64,000 bases of DNA, taken from contig NZ_JBGGWE010000007.1 in the NCBI RefSeq assembly GCF_041321095.1, positions 124,001-188,000 on the forward strand, read 5' to 3'. The first letter of the stretch is position 1, and every line of letters begins with the position of its first letter. This document shows positions 28,662 through 37,219 of the stretch, one piece after another. Made by a program: the position numbers and the translations under genes. This stretch comes from Fibrella arboris (GTDB taxonomy: Bacteria; Bacteroidota; Bacteroidia; Cytophagales; Spirosomataceae). The notes beneath the pieces were generated by a model that was not told the DNA's origin, did not search any database, and saw only the letters and a program-made list of their open reading frames with translations.

Positions 28662-29070
28662 ATGGCTGAGACCATTAAAATGTGAAAACGAATCAATGTA
28701 TATTAATACATCTATATGTTAAAGTATATTTTGATTTTTTTTAACTTAGTTCTGACATTAAAATTCAATTATTAATCAAGTAGATTTTATTTTATCGTTA
28801 TAAGTCACTGACAGTGAATCTATTAGATAGAGAATTGATTTATAAATTATTTTTTTTACAATAAAAATACAACGCGATATATATTGTGATATAAAAAATA
28901 TTAGACACAATAATTCGTAAGTATTTACTTGGAAACATAAAAATTTTATACCTAGAAATTATATTGATTTAGCTGCGTTTTCTTGTATAAATAACTAGTC
29001 CTATAAATTATTTAATAGGATTTTAAGGTTTTATTTGTGTACTTTACTCGGTAATTATTTTGTTTTTCGT
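28662..29070. other. A+T-rich divergent promoter region
   Basis: About 400 bases between the divergent right SusC and VCBS genes. It is far richer in A+T than the rest of the window and holds no gene. It should contain both promoters, but no exact TAnnTTTG box was found on either strand. The matching spacer on the left (17897-18157) is also A+T-rich and holds a clear TACCTTTG box. Confidence 0.6.
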
Positions 29071-32000
29071 ATGTCGATCCGTTCACTTCCCCTTCTTGTT
29101 TCCGTTGGTATAGCCTGGTTTGCAGTGGCTTGTCAGTCATCATCGCAACCATTATTCTCCCTTCTCGCTGCCAAGGACACCGGTGTCACTTTCGCCAACC
29201 GGGTCAATGAGTCTGACTCATTGAGTATCCTGGATGTGGAGTATTTCTATAACGGGGGGGGCGTTGCCCTGGGTGACTTCAATAATGACAGCCTGCCCGA
29301 TATTTTCTTCACCGGAAACCTGGTGACCAATCGTCTTTTCCTCAACAAAGGCGATATGAAGTTTGACGACATTACGCAGAATGCGGGCGTCACCGGCAAT
29401 GGGAAATGGTGCTCAGGTACGTCGCTGATAGATATCAACAACGATGGCTGGCTGGATATATACGTGAGCGCAACCCTTAGCAAAAACGACCGGCAACGGG
29501 AGAATCTGCTGTATGTAAATCAGGGCATACGCAACGGAAAGCCCGTTTTTAAGGAAATGGCCAGCGAATACGGTATTGCTGATAACAGCCACACAACCCA
29601 CGCTGCTTTCTTCGATTACGACAACGATGGTGATCTGGATCTTTACCTGCTCACCGACCGCATCGACGATTATCCCAATGTATACCGGGCGAAAGTCAAC
29701 GATGGGTCGTCGCTAAATACGGACCGACTGTATCGCAATGATCCCGATCCGAAACTAGGGCACCCGGTGTTTACCAACGTGTCGGAACAGGCCGGGATCA
29801 TACATGACGGCTACGGGCTTGGGCTCAATATCGTCGATATAAACCGGGATGGCTGGAAAGATATCTACGTAACAAACGATTACCTGTCAGATGATCTGTT
29901 GTACATCAACAACCACGACGGCACCTTTACCGACCGGGCTGGCGAAACCTTTAAGCATACCAGCAACACGGCCATGGGTAACGACGTGACCGATATTAAC
30001 AATGACGGCCTGGTTGATGTGATTGCCGTTGACATGATGCCCCGCGATAATTATCGGAAAAAGATGATGCTGGCGGTCAACAGCTACCAGACGTACCTGA
30101 ACAACGACGAGTTTAAGTATAATTACCAGGTGGTGCGTAATACGCTGCAACTCAACCAGGGAAAGCGCCCTAAGGCGCTCACACCGGCCTTCAGTGAGAT
30201 CAGCCTGCTGGCCGACGTAGCCGAAACCGACTGGAGCTGGGCACCGATGGTCATTGATTTTGATAACAACGGTTTCCGCGATTTGCTGATCACAAACGGT
30301 TTTCCAAAAGACGTGACTGATCGGGACTTCATGACGTTCCGGGCCGAAAACGGGAAAGTAGCCACTAAAGATTATACGCTGGCCCAGATTCCGGTAGTCA
30401 AGATCAGTAACTACGCTTTCCGCAACAATGGCGATCTGACGTTTTCGAATGTGACCCAGGATTGGGGTATTGATGTACCCTCGTTCTCGAACGGAGCTGC
30501 TTACGGCGATCTGGACAACGACGGTGATCTGGATTACGTGGTCAACAACATCAATGATTCGGCCTTTGTCTACCGTAACAACCTCAGCGAACAGCATGCC
30601 GACAAGGCCAACTACCTGCGGGTGAAGTTTGTCGGGTCGGCCTCGAACAGAATGGGATTAGGTGCGTTTGTTGAGCTGCGGTATGGGAAAGAACGCGACC
30701 AGCAGCAGGTATACGAACACAGCCCGTATCGGGGGTATTTATCAACGGTTGAGCCCGTTGCCCATTTTGGCCTGGGTGGGGTAAAAACAATCAACGAAGT
30801 ACGGATTATCTGGCCTGCCCACGACGGCCAGCCTGCCCGCCAGCAGACGTTGCGCAATGTGAAAGCCAATCAGGTCCTGACGGCTGATATTCGCCACGCC
30901 ACCGAGCCGCTGTCGCCACCTCTCAACCCGCCCGCCAGTCTGTTCCATGAAATAACCGATTCACTGAACGTAGTCTTTCAGCATCAGGAGCCTGAATATA
31001 TTGATTTCAACTCGCAGAAGCTGCTACCCCATAAATTGTCCCAGTTTGGACCGGGCGCGTCGGTCGGTGATGTAAACGGTGACGGCCTGGATGATCTGTT
31101 CATTGGCGGTTCAACGGCGAATAGTGGTCGTTTTTTGATCCAGACAGCCACCGGCGCGTTCATTCAGAAAGACCTGTTGCCAGCTGGGAACCCCGCCGTG
31201 GCGGGGCAGGCTCCAACTGGTGCCAAGCCTGAAGAGGACATGGGTACGTTGCTCTTCGACGCCGATGCCGATGGCGACCTGGACCTCTACATCGCCAGTG
31301 GCAGCGTGGAAGGACAGGCCAACGCCGCCGTCTTTCAGGACCGGCTTTACCTCAATCAGGGCGCAGCCACCTTCACCCTGGCCCCACCCGGCACCCTCCC
31401 CCCCAGCACCCTGAGCAAATCCTGCGTCAAGGCCGCCGACTTCGACCACGATGGCGACCTGGACCTCTTCATCGGTGGGCGCGTTGTGCCCGACCAGTAT
31501 CCCAAACCGACCTCCAGCCTGCTGCTGCGCAACGACAGCCGGGCGGGGCGGCCCCGCTTCACCGATGTGACGGCCCAGCTGGCCCCGGTCTTGCACGAGA
31601 TCGGGCTGGTGTGCGATGCCTTATGGACCGACCCCGACAATGACGGGGACATGGACCTGCTGCTGGCTGGTGAGTTCATGCCACTTACGCTGCTGACAAA
31701 TGAGGGTGGTAAACTGGCGAATCGAAACCAAATCAACGGGCTCACCAACGCAAAAGGCTGGTGGAACTCACTGGCTGCCGGTGATTTCGACCGTGATGGT
31801 GATATCGACTATATCGCCGGAAATCTAGGACGTAATGCCCGGATGCGGGCCAGCACCGAGGAACCTGTACGTATGTATGCGGGCGACTTCGACAATAACG
31901 GGTTCTACGATGCCATTCCGACCATATTCATTCCCGATGCTGATGGCCGTCGGCAGGAATATACGTTTCATGGCCGCGAAGACCTCATCAAACAGATGAT

Positions 32001-32697
32001 TGTGATGCGAAAGCGTTTTCCCTATTTCAAAGATTTCGCCACGGCAACTGTTGACAAACTCCTGACGCCCGAAGAGCGGGAAAAGGCACTGGTGCTGGAA
32101 GCTAACTACCTGGAATCGGCATATATTGAAAACAAAGGCGACGGTACATTCGCCATCCGGGCATTGCCCATGCAGGCCCAGATAGCACCCATTTTCGGCA
32201 TGGTGACAGATGATGTAGACCGTGATGGTAAGCTGGATGTGGTACTTGTTGGGAATGACTATAGCGGCGAGGTAATGGCTGGCCGCTACGATGCGCTAAA
32301 CGGGCTGGTACTCCGGGGCGACGGAAAGGGCCAGTTCACGGCTCAGTCTATTGCCAGTAGTGGCCTATACGTACCTGGAAACGCTAAGGCGCTAGTGCAA
32401 CTGACTGATCATACAGGTTCTGAATTACTGGTAGCCACTCAGAACCGGGGGCGGCTGTGTATTTTTCGTAACACCAAACCGACCAGGCGCATACGGCTCA
32501 ATCTTACCGATGCTACCGCCCTGCTGACCTTTGCCGACGGTAAAAAGCAAAAGGTGGAATTCAGTTACGGTAGCTCATTTCTATCGCAGTCGGCCCGGAC
32601 ACTGCTGGTAAGCCCGCAGGTAAAATCGGTTGAACTGATCGATTCGCAAGGGCGTAAACGACAGGGATTTCAACCCGACGACCTGGTTAAGCGATAA
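29071..32697 (+). CDS. Large VCBS/FG-GAP repeat lipoprotein with central ASPIC/UnbV domain (right copy)
   Basis: A 1,208-residue paralog of the protein at 14207-17896. I chose the ATG at 29071 because MSIRSLPLLVSVGIAWFAVAC gives a proper lipoprotein signal (lipobox AVAC, Cys21); a GTG at 29035 would add 12 residues. Domain order is the same: FG-GAP units with calcium loops (DFNNDSLPDIFF, DYDNDGDLDLYL), an ASPIC/UnbV domain (GLGGVKTINEVRIIWP, QTLRNVKANQVLTAD), then more FG-GAP units. It holds a 449-bp block nearly identical to the left copy and, just before it, an extra stretch of about 7 residues containing the repeat word CCGCCGTGGCGG. Likely an outer-membrane-anchored binding protein working with the divergent SusC-SusD pair. 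Confidence 0.92.
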   Translation: MSIRSLPLLVSVGIAWFAVACQSSSQPLFSLLAAKDTGVTFANRVNESDSLSILDVEYFYNGGGVALGDFNNDSLPDIFFTGNLVTNRLFLNKGDMKFDDITQNAGVTGNGKWCSGTSLIDINNDGWLDIYVSATLSKNDRQRENLLYVNQGIRNGKPVFKEMASEYGIADNSHTTHAAFFDYDNDGDLDLYLLTDRIDDYPNVYRAKVNDGSSLNTDRLYRNDPDPKLGHPVFTNVSEQAGIIHDGYGLGLNIVDINRDGWKDIYVTNDYLSDDLLYINNHDGTFTDRAGETFKHTSNTAMGNDVTDINNDGLVDVIAVDMMPRDNYRKKMMLAVNSYQTYLNNDEFKYNYQVVRNTLQLNQGKRPKALTPAFSEISLLADVAETDWSWAPMVIDFDNNGFRDLLITNGFPKDVTDRDFMTFRAENGKVATKDYTLAQIPVVKISNYAFRNNGDLTFSNVTQDWGIDVPSFSNGAAYGDLDNDGDLDYVVNNINDSAFVYRNNLSEQHADKANYLRVKFVGSASNRMGLGAFVELRYGKERDQQQVYEHSPYRGYLSTVEPVAHFGLGGVKTINEVRIIWPAHDGQPARQQTLRNVKANQVLTADIRHATEPLSPPLNPPASLFHEITDSLNVVFQHQEPEYIDFNSQKLLPHKLSQFGPGASVGDVNGDGLDDLFIGGSTANSGRFLIQTATGAFIQKDLLPAGNPAVAGQAPTGAKPEEDMGTLLFDADADGDLDLYIASGSVEGQANAAVFQDRLYLNQGAATFTLAPPGTLPPSTLSKSCVKAADFDHDGDLDLFIGGRVVPDQYPKPTSSLLLRNDSRAGRPRFTDVTAQLAPVLHEIGLVCDALWTDPDNDGDMDLLLAGEFMPLTLLTNEGGKLANRNQINGLTNAKGWWNSLAAGDFDRDGDIDYIAGNLGRNARMRASTEEPVRMYAGDFDNNGFYDAIPTIFIPDADGRRQEYTFHGREDLIKQMIVMRKRFPYFKDFATATVDKLLTPEEREKALVLEANYLESAYIENKGDGTFAIRALPMQAQIAPIFGMVTDDVDRDGKLDVVLVGNDYSGEVMAGRYDALNGLVLRGDGKGQFTAQSIASSGLYVPGNAKALVQLTDHTGSELLVATQNRGRLCIFRNTKPTRRIRLNLTDATALLTFADGKKQKVEFSYGSSFLSQSARTLLVSPQVKSVELIDSQGRKRQGFQPDDLVKR
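31234..31682 (+). repeat. 449-bp block nearly identical to 15210-15658 (inverted copy)
   Basis: The right-hand partner of the shared block: 447 of 449 bases match with no gap, both differences silent. A GGTACGT word lies at 31243-31249, 10 bases inside the left edge. The block lies in the FG-GAP region after the ASPIC/UnbV domain. Confidence 0.95.
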
Positions 32698-32761
32698 ACC
32701 ATCCTCAGGGAGCAGGCGGTGGTGTGCCGTTCGTTGCCTGAGGACCAGTTCAAGGGGCCGT

Positions 32762-33451
32762 TTATTTCAGGAATTTCCTGTACACTCGGGCAATGCGGGC
32801 AGGCGGCACCTTACAGGCGAACAGGATAACCGCCGTCAGGTTGGCCAGTTGAACACGCAGCCAGGAATTGGCTTCGTATTTGCGGGCCGACACAACAACG
32901 TCTTTAGGAATAATCACAAACCGGGCCTGCGCTTCAATGCGCCGGATGATGTCAAAATCCTCCATGATCACGTAGTATTCATCGAAACCACCCAGTTTGT
33001 CGAAAAGCGTTCGGGTAACAAATAACGTCTGATCACCGCCCCGGCTCATCAGTCCGCTAAAACGAGTACCATAACTATTGACCCGTAAAAGGACCTTCCT
33101 GGAGTTAAATCGAAACCTGTACCGGCCCGCTTCATACCCTCTAGCTAATGCCTGTGTAATATCGTCAATGAAGTCGGGGTGTATCCGTACGTCGGCGTGA
33201 ACAAAGTAGAGTACATCGCCAGTAGCCTGTTGAGCCCCGTAGTTCATTTGAGCCGCCCGGCCAAGTCGTGGGCAGGTAAACACGGTGGCGCCAGCCAGCC
33301 GCGCTTTGGTAGGGGTGTCATCCGTACTTCCGCCGTCGATAACCAGAATGTCAACAAGGTGGCTATGGGGCGAACAGCTACGAAGATCGCGAACTACCTG
33401 TTCAATAGTGGATACTTCATTATACGTCGGTATGATAACGCTGATAGTCAT
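32762..33451 (-). CDS. Family 2 glycosyltransferase (TIGR04283-like)
   Basis: A 229-residue GT-A-fold glycosyltransferase. It begins MTISVIIPTYNEVSTIEQVV, has the nucleotide-sugar motif VIDGGSTDDT, then GRAAQMNYGAQQATGDVLYFVHADVRI, where the metal-binding DxD-like site reads HAD as in the TIGR04283 branch. RGGDQTLFVTRTLFDKLGGF and the catalytic-region EDFD follow. Family members often sit near radical-SAM or selenium-associated genes; none is seen here. It is a single gene; the donor and acceptor are unknown. Confidence 0.9.
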   Translation of the reverse strand: MTISVIIPTYNEVSTIEQVVRDLRSCSPHSHLVDILVIDGGSTDDTPTKARLAGATVFTCPRLGRAAQMNYGAQQATGDVLYFVHADVRIHPDFIDDITQALARGYEAGRYRFRFNSRKVLLRVNSYGTRFSGLMSRGGDQTLFVTRTLFDKLGGFDEYYVIMEDFDIIRRIEAQARFVIIPKDVVVSARKYEANSWLRVQLANLTAVILFACKVPPARIARVYRKFLK

Positions 33452-33476
33452 GAGGACACAAAAATCAGAATAAGTA

Positions 33477-33509
33477 AACGCCCGGCAAGCACTTGGCCTA
33501 CCGGGCGTT
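33477..33509 (-). terminator. Hairpin between the glycosyltransferase and ferritin-like genes
   Basis: AACGCCCGG (33477-33485) pairs perfectly with CCGGGCGTT (33501-33509). It lies downstream of the minus-strand ferritin-like gene, which stops at 33544. A 12-base perfect palindrome GCCGAATTCGGC is next to it at 33515-33526. Confidence 0.65.
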
Positions 33510-33543
33510 CTGATGCCGAATTCGGCAATGTCGATCAGGCTGA

Positions 33544-34332
33544 CTAAGCCAGGAACGGACCAGCGATGGCCAATACGTCGTTTTTGCTCAGTGGCTCGTC
33601 GAACGATTCCGTTACAGCAGCGTGCGACTTACCGGCGATGCCAGCTAATTCAACACCAAGCTGTACGGTAATATTGTCATTGGCATAGATAGCGGCTGGC
33701 AGACCCGAGGCATCCGACTCGGTAATCCAGCCTTTAAAGCCGCGCAGTGCCCGGATCCGAGCGGCGTGACGTGCTTCTACCGAGTGAATGTTCAGGGCTA
33801 CTTCCAGCACAGCAGGAGCGGCAATCAGATTACCCGCCTGACCTTTATAGGCACGTACCCCCGTGTCTTCAAATGCCTGCGATAACGCTGCATAGGTCTG
33901 AAAATCAGAGAATACGGTTGGGAAAGCCCCTTTCGCCGTGAAATCGAAGGTTGGCTTGGCAACGGCCTGCGCACCCAGTACCGACCGCAGCAACCGTACG
34001 TGTGCTTCTTCGTGCTTCCGAATCTGACGGAAGATCATCATGTACTGGCTTGGAATCAGGCCAGGAGTTTCGGTGCCACGAACGTAGAATTCGGCTTCCA
34101 GGTACTCCAGCGTCAGCGCGAAATTCAGTACATCCACCACGGCCTGTGGCAAGCCTGACTGTCCGTATGAATTAGTGATAGCCGCCGCCATAACAGCCGG
34201 TCCGGCAACCGCCAGTTTAGCGGCTTTATTCGCCCACATGTTGAACATGTTACGGCGTGATACATGAGCCATCCGGTCGAAAACCTCGCCATCGACGGAC
34301 TCCAGCTCGTTGAGAATATTTTGCAGATTCAT
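33544..34332 (-). CDS. Ferritin-like domain protein (second gene of a pair)
   Basis: A 262-residue protein with a ferritin-like four-helix bundle. Candidate metal ligands appear in ALTLEYLEAEFY, RKHEEAHVRLL and HSVEARHAARIRALRG, the E..E...E..H...E..H pattern of this group, which includes desiccation-related proteins. Residues about 24-58 hold SRRNMFNMW followed by a hydrophobic AAKLAVAGPAVMAAAITNS, which looks like a Tat-type leader without a lipobox. The gene starts 35 bases after its paralog at 34368-35111 and the two are surely co-transcribed. The exact chemistry is unknown; iron binding or oxidant defence is an inference from the fold. Confidence 0.88.
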   Translation of the reverse strand: MNLQNILNELESVDGEVFDRMAHVSRRNMFNMWANKAAKLAVAGPAVMAAAITNSYGQSGLPQAVVDVLNFALTLEYLEAEFYVRGTETPGLIPSQYMMIFRQIRKHEEAHVRLLRSVLGAQAVAKPTFDFTAKGAFPTVFSDFQTYAALSQAFEDTGVRAYKGQAGNLIAAPAVLEVALNIHSVEARHAARIRALRGFKGWITESDASGLPAAIYANDNITVQLGVELAGIAGKSHAAVTESFDEPLSKNDVLAIAGPFLA

Positions 34333-34367
34333 TGCTGAGTTTCTTTATTGTTCGATGAAAAGATTGA

Positions 34368-35111
34368 TTAACCTAATGTGTAGGTGATAGTCTCCTGAAC
34401 GAATGGAGCTACAATAGCCAACACAGCACCTGGTTCACGTGAACGCTCCAGACCCTGACCATCAATGGGGGTATCGCCTGCAAAAGCAGTTTCGAATGGG
34501 AACTGCATTTCGCTCAGTATCGAAGCATGACGAGCTTCAACCGACACGATCTTACCGGCTGTAGCCAGGTAGTTAACCGTTTTCAGGTATTTACCGGCTC
34601 CGTTATAGGCCGTTACGCCAACATCTTCAAACTGACGGGCTACGTCGATCGCTACTGAGCGCTGTTTGAAGTTGATGCCGCTGAAGTTAGGCGTCAGACC
34701 AGGAATGGCGGCAGAGCCCAAAGCTGCTTTAAAAAATTCGCGGTGAATCACCTCGTGGTCGCGAATGTCGGTGAACATAGCACGCTCCATAGAAGTCATG
34801 CCTTCGTATGGGTTAGCCAGCAGCATTTCGTAATAGGCCGCTTCCAGTTGTTCCAGGGCGTAGGCGTAGTTAAGAATAGCTACTTCACCCGAGCCCAGAT
34901 TAACGGTAATACCATTGCTCATTTGGCGAGCATACTTATTTAAATTGTAGCCACCAGGTGTTGTTGTCGCGGTTACGTCATTGGCGTCTGGTGTGCAGGA
35001 TGCCAGGATACCACCCACTACTGCAGCCCCACCTACATAACGCAGGAACGACCGACGGCCCACACCTTCCACACGGGTCGGCGACTCGGGCAATGTGTTA
35101 AGTTCTTCCAT
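34368..35111 (-). CDS. Ferritin-like domain lipoprotein with Tat-type leader (first gene of a pair)
   Basis: A 247-residue protein. The leader GRRSFLRYVGGAAVVGG followed by ILASC combines a twin-arginine motif (RRSFLR) with a lipobox, so it is predicted to be exported folded and lipid-anchored. The ferritin-like bundle carries ligand-like residues in YALEQLEAAYYE, IRDHEVIHREFF and VSVEARHASILSEM. It shares architecture with the downstream paralog (33544-34332) but the overall sequence is quite different. The Tat leader suggests that the metal is inserted in the cytoplasm before export. Upstream lies a 220-base A+T-rich spacer with no clear promoter match. Confidence 0.88.
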   Translation of the reverse strand: MEELNTLPESPTRVEGVGRRSFLRYVGGAAVVGGILASCTPDANDVTATTTPGGYNLNKYARQMSNGITVNLGSGEVAILNYAYALEQLEAAYYEMLLANPYEGMTSMERAMFTDIRDHEVIHREFFKAALGSAAIPGLTPNFSGINFKQRSVAIDVARQFEDVGVTAYNGAGKYLKTVNYLATAGKIVSVEARHASILSEMQFPFETAFAGDTPIDGQGLERSREPGAVLAIVAPFVQETITYTLG

Positions 35112-35331
35112 AATCGTAGAAATATGAATCGGTTAGTCTCTCGCCGATTGTTCGGGAAAGCTTATGGTATACGACGCCAGGAAGACTTTGGATTTTTTAT
35201 ATTGAGGGAATGGGAAAAAAAACCGAAAAAAGACAAAAATCGACCCTTTTGTGTACTTCTTTACGTAAATAAGTTACAAAAAATTAAGATATTACTATTT
35301 TAGTTCTATAGATTAATAGATTGTTAAGGTA

Positions 35332-36789
35332 TTACTGCGATTGCCATTTTGCCGGATCCACAATGGGCGATGGATACGTATCGCCCAGGATGACGCCATA
35401 CTGAGCTTGCTGTTCAGGCGTAAGTGTCGATACTTGATGTACAGCAGAGACTGGTACGTCAGTCAATTCGGGTAGCCAGTGTTTTACATAAGTGCCTTGC
35501 GCATCATACCGCAGTGCCTGGGTGTACACATTGAAATAGCGCGCCTGGCCGTTTTTGCCGGTTCGTGGGTCATTACCCACGCCTGCCAGATAATTCCAGT
35601 TGCCCCAGTTGCTGCAGGGATCATAGTCGATCAGCAGGCTCTCGAAATAAGCGGCGCCCCATGTCCAGTCGATGCCCAGATCAGTCACCAGGAAACTACC
35701 TGCATTTTGTCGGCCACGGTTACTCATGAAGCCGGTGGTGTTCAGTTCGCGCATGTTGGCGTCAATGAACGGAATGCCAGTCTGACCGGTAGCCCAGCGC
35801 TGAAAAAGAGCGTGATCGTGTAGCCAGCGTTTTGCCAGATTGTGTTTAATGCCGCTTGGTTTAAATAAACGGGAGCCAAATCGGAGCGCTACAAAGCGAA
35901 AAAAATCGCGCCATAGCAGCTCGAAAACCAGCCAATACGTGGAGTCGTTGGCGCCTCGTTCGCTTTCGTATCGCTTCACTTCCTGGTAGATCAACCGGGG
36001 CGAGAGACACCCATGCGCCAGCCAGGCCGAGAACTTGCTCGAGTAGTCTGCCCCAAGCAATCCATTGCGGGTATCCTTGTAGGTACGTATCAGATCGCTC
36101 GTCCATAAGTAGTGCTCGAGTCGGGCCAGCGCCACGGTTTCACCACCTGTAAACGAGATAGATGCCCGTTTATCAGGCTGCCCGTCAGTTATATAGCCGA
36201 ATTGGTTGAGCGTTGGCAATTCGCCAGTCTCTATACCCGCACACAGACGTACCTGATCGGGAGCGGGCTCCGGCTCACGTACCTGAACGTAACTTTCTAC
36301 ACTAGTCCGAAACTGCGTAAACACGTCGGGCAATTTGGCAATGCCAAAGGGTAGATCACGAATGTGATACAGGGTGCTTTGCCAGAAGAAATCGATGTCG
36401 ATATTAAGCGGCTTCAGCCGTTTCGACAGCGTTGACTCTACGTCTGTTTCTTCGGCGGTCACCTCTTTGCTGGCATAAATAGCGGTGGCGTCAATCTCTT
36501 CGGCCAGCTCGGCCAGCATCACGGCCGGGTCACCCACACGGATGATCAGATCAGCGCCAAGCGACCGCAGCGAAGCACGCAGATCGGCCACGCACTCAAG
36601 GAGAAAACGGCCCCGAAAAGCGCCCGTTTTACGAATCCCCAGTTTGGGGATTTCCCTGAATTGCTTAGGGTCGAAAACGTAAACGGGCAGCACCTCGGCG
36701 GCCTCCGTACAGGCCGCCGTAAAGGCCGGATTATCATGAAGCCGCAGGTCGTTGCGAAACCAGTAGAGAATACGATTGTGGGATGACAT
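35332..36789 (-). CDS. DASH-family cryptochrome/photolyase
   Basis: A 485-residue flavoprotein. The N-terminal photolyase-homology domain begins LYWFRNDLRLHDNPAF (residues 8-23). The FAD-binding domain includes YWLVFELLWRDFFRFVALRF, TGIPFIDANMRELNTTGFM, SNRGRQNAGSFLVTDLGIDW and DYDPCSNWGNWNYLAGVGND. The C-terminal RYFNVYTQALRYDAQGTYVK-HWLPEL is the DASH signature. DASH proteins repair cyclobutane dimers in single-stranded DNA using blue light. It is a single gene, next to the ferritin-like pair. No antenna or photoreceptor partner is adjacent. Confidence 0.94.
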   Translation of the reverse strand: MSSHNRILYWFRNDLRLHDNPAFTAACTEAAEVLPVYVFDPKQFREIPKLGIRKTGAFRGRFLLECVADLRASLRSLGADLIIRVGDPAVMLAELAEEIDATAIYASKEVTAEETDVESTLSKRLKPLNIDIDFFWQSTLYHIRDLPFGIAKLPDVFTQFRTSVESYVQVREPEPAPDQVRLCAGIETGELPTLNQFGYITDGQPDKRASISFTGGETVALARLEHYLWTSDLIRTYKDTRNGLLGADYSSKFSAWLAHGCLSPRLIYQEVKRYESERGANDSTYWLVFELLWRDFFRFVALRFGSRLFKPSGIKHNLAKRWLHDHALFQRWATGQTGIPFIDANMRELNTTGFMSNRGRQNAGSFLVTDLGIDWTWGAAYFESLLIDYDPCSNWGNWNYLAGVGNDPRTGKNGQARYFNVYTQALRYDAQGTYVKHWLPELTDVPVSAVHQVSTLTPEQQAQYGVILGDTYPSPIVDPAKWQSQ

Positions 36790-36904
36790 AGGGTGCTGAA
36801 TACCGCAAAAGAGTACAGTGAGTCAACCCAAGTCTAGCAAAAAAGGTTAGCCAACCAGCCCTATAAACGGCTAATAATCGGATTGGGCCAGGCTATGATC
36901 CAAG

Positions 36905-37183
36905 TTAATGAATGGAGTAGTATCGTCTGGGATAGTCGAAGAGAAGGTCGTCTACGTACATGATACCATACGTAAGCGCTACTACGCTCAGGAAGAAGAG
37001 GCACACATAGAGGAAACCATTCCGGCGCAACAGGATGAGTTGTACTACGACGGCTATCAGGCAAAGAAAGCTAACGACACTCCCTAGAAACGGATTGAGA
37101 CTTGTTGTAAAATGACCAACCGCGACGCTCAGGAACAGGCTCCAGATCAACACGCGCAGGCCAAATCGTAGGTAGGAGTTCAT
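36905..37183 (-). CDS. Small predicted membrane protein
   Basis: A 92-residue hydrophobic protein if the ATG at 37183 is used (MNSYLRFGLRVLIW); an ATG at 37207 would add 8 residues. Three membrane segments are visible: LRVLIWSLFLSVAVGHF, FLGSVVSFLCLIAVVVQLIL and FLYVCLFFLSVVALTYGIMY, with a charged C-terminus (DDLLFDYPRRYYS). It resembles small uncharacterised Bacteroidetes membrane proteins. It sits 12-36 bases downstream of the OmpA-family gene and may be co-transcribed with it. Function unknown. Confidence 0.62.
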   Translation of the reverse strand: MNSYLRFGLRVLIWSLFLSVAVGHFTTSLNPFLGSVVSFLCLIAVVVQLILLRRNGFLYVCLFFLSVVALTYGIMYVDDLLFDYPRRYYSIH

Positions 37184-37219
37184 ACCTTGAATTGGTTGAC
37201 TTCCCAAAGATAGGCCTCT

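Larger units (their letters stand above)
14207..32697. repeat. Mirror-image duplicated locus: VCBS-SusC-SusD | SusD-SusC-VCBS
   Basis: Six genes are arranged as an inverted duplication: VCBS(-) 1229 aa, SusC(+) 1078, SusD(+) 583, then SusD(-) 582, SusC(-) 1091, VCBS(+) 1208. Midpoints of the three gene pairs all fall between about 23.37 and 23.45 kb. Corresponding proteins are clear paralogs but much diverged, except for the 449-bp block in the VCBS genes. Confidence 0.85.

Noticed and set aside
29887..30597. A 236-codon minus-strand frame
   Set aside because: Antisense to the right VCBS gene; its apparent repeats mirror the calcium-loop codons of the true gene.
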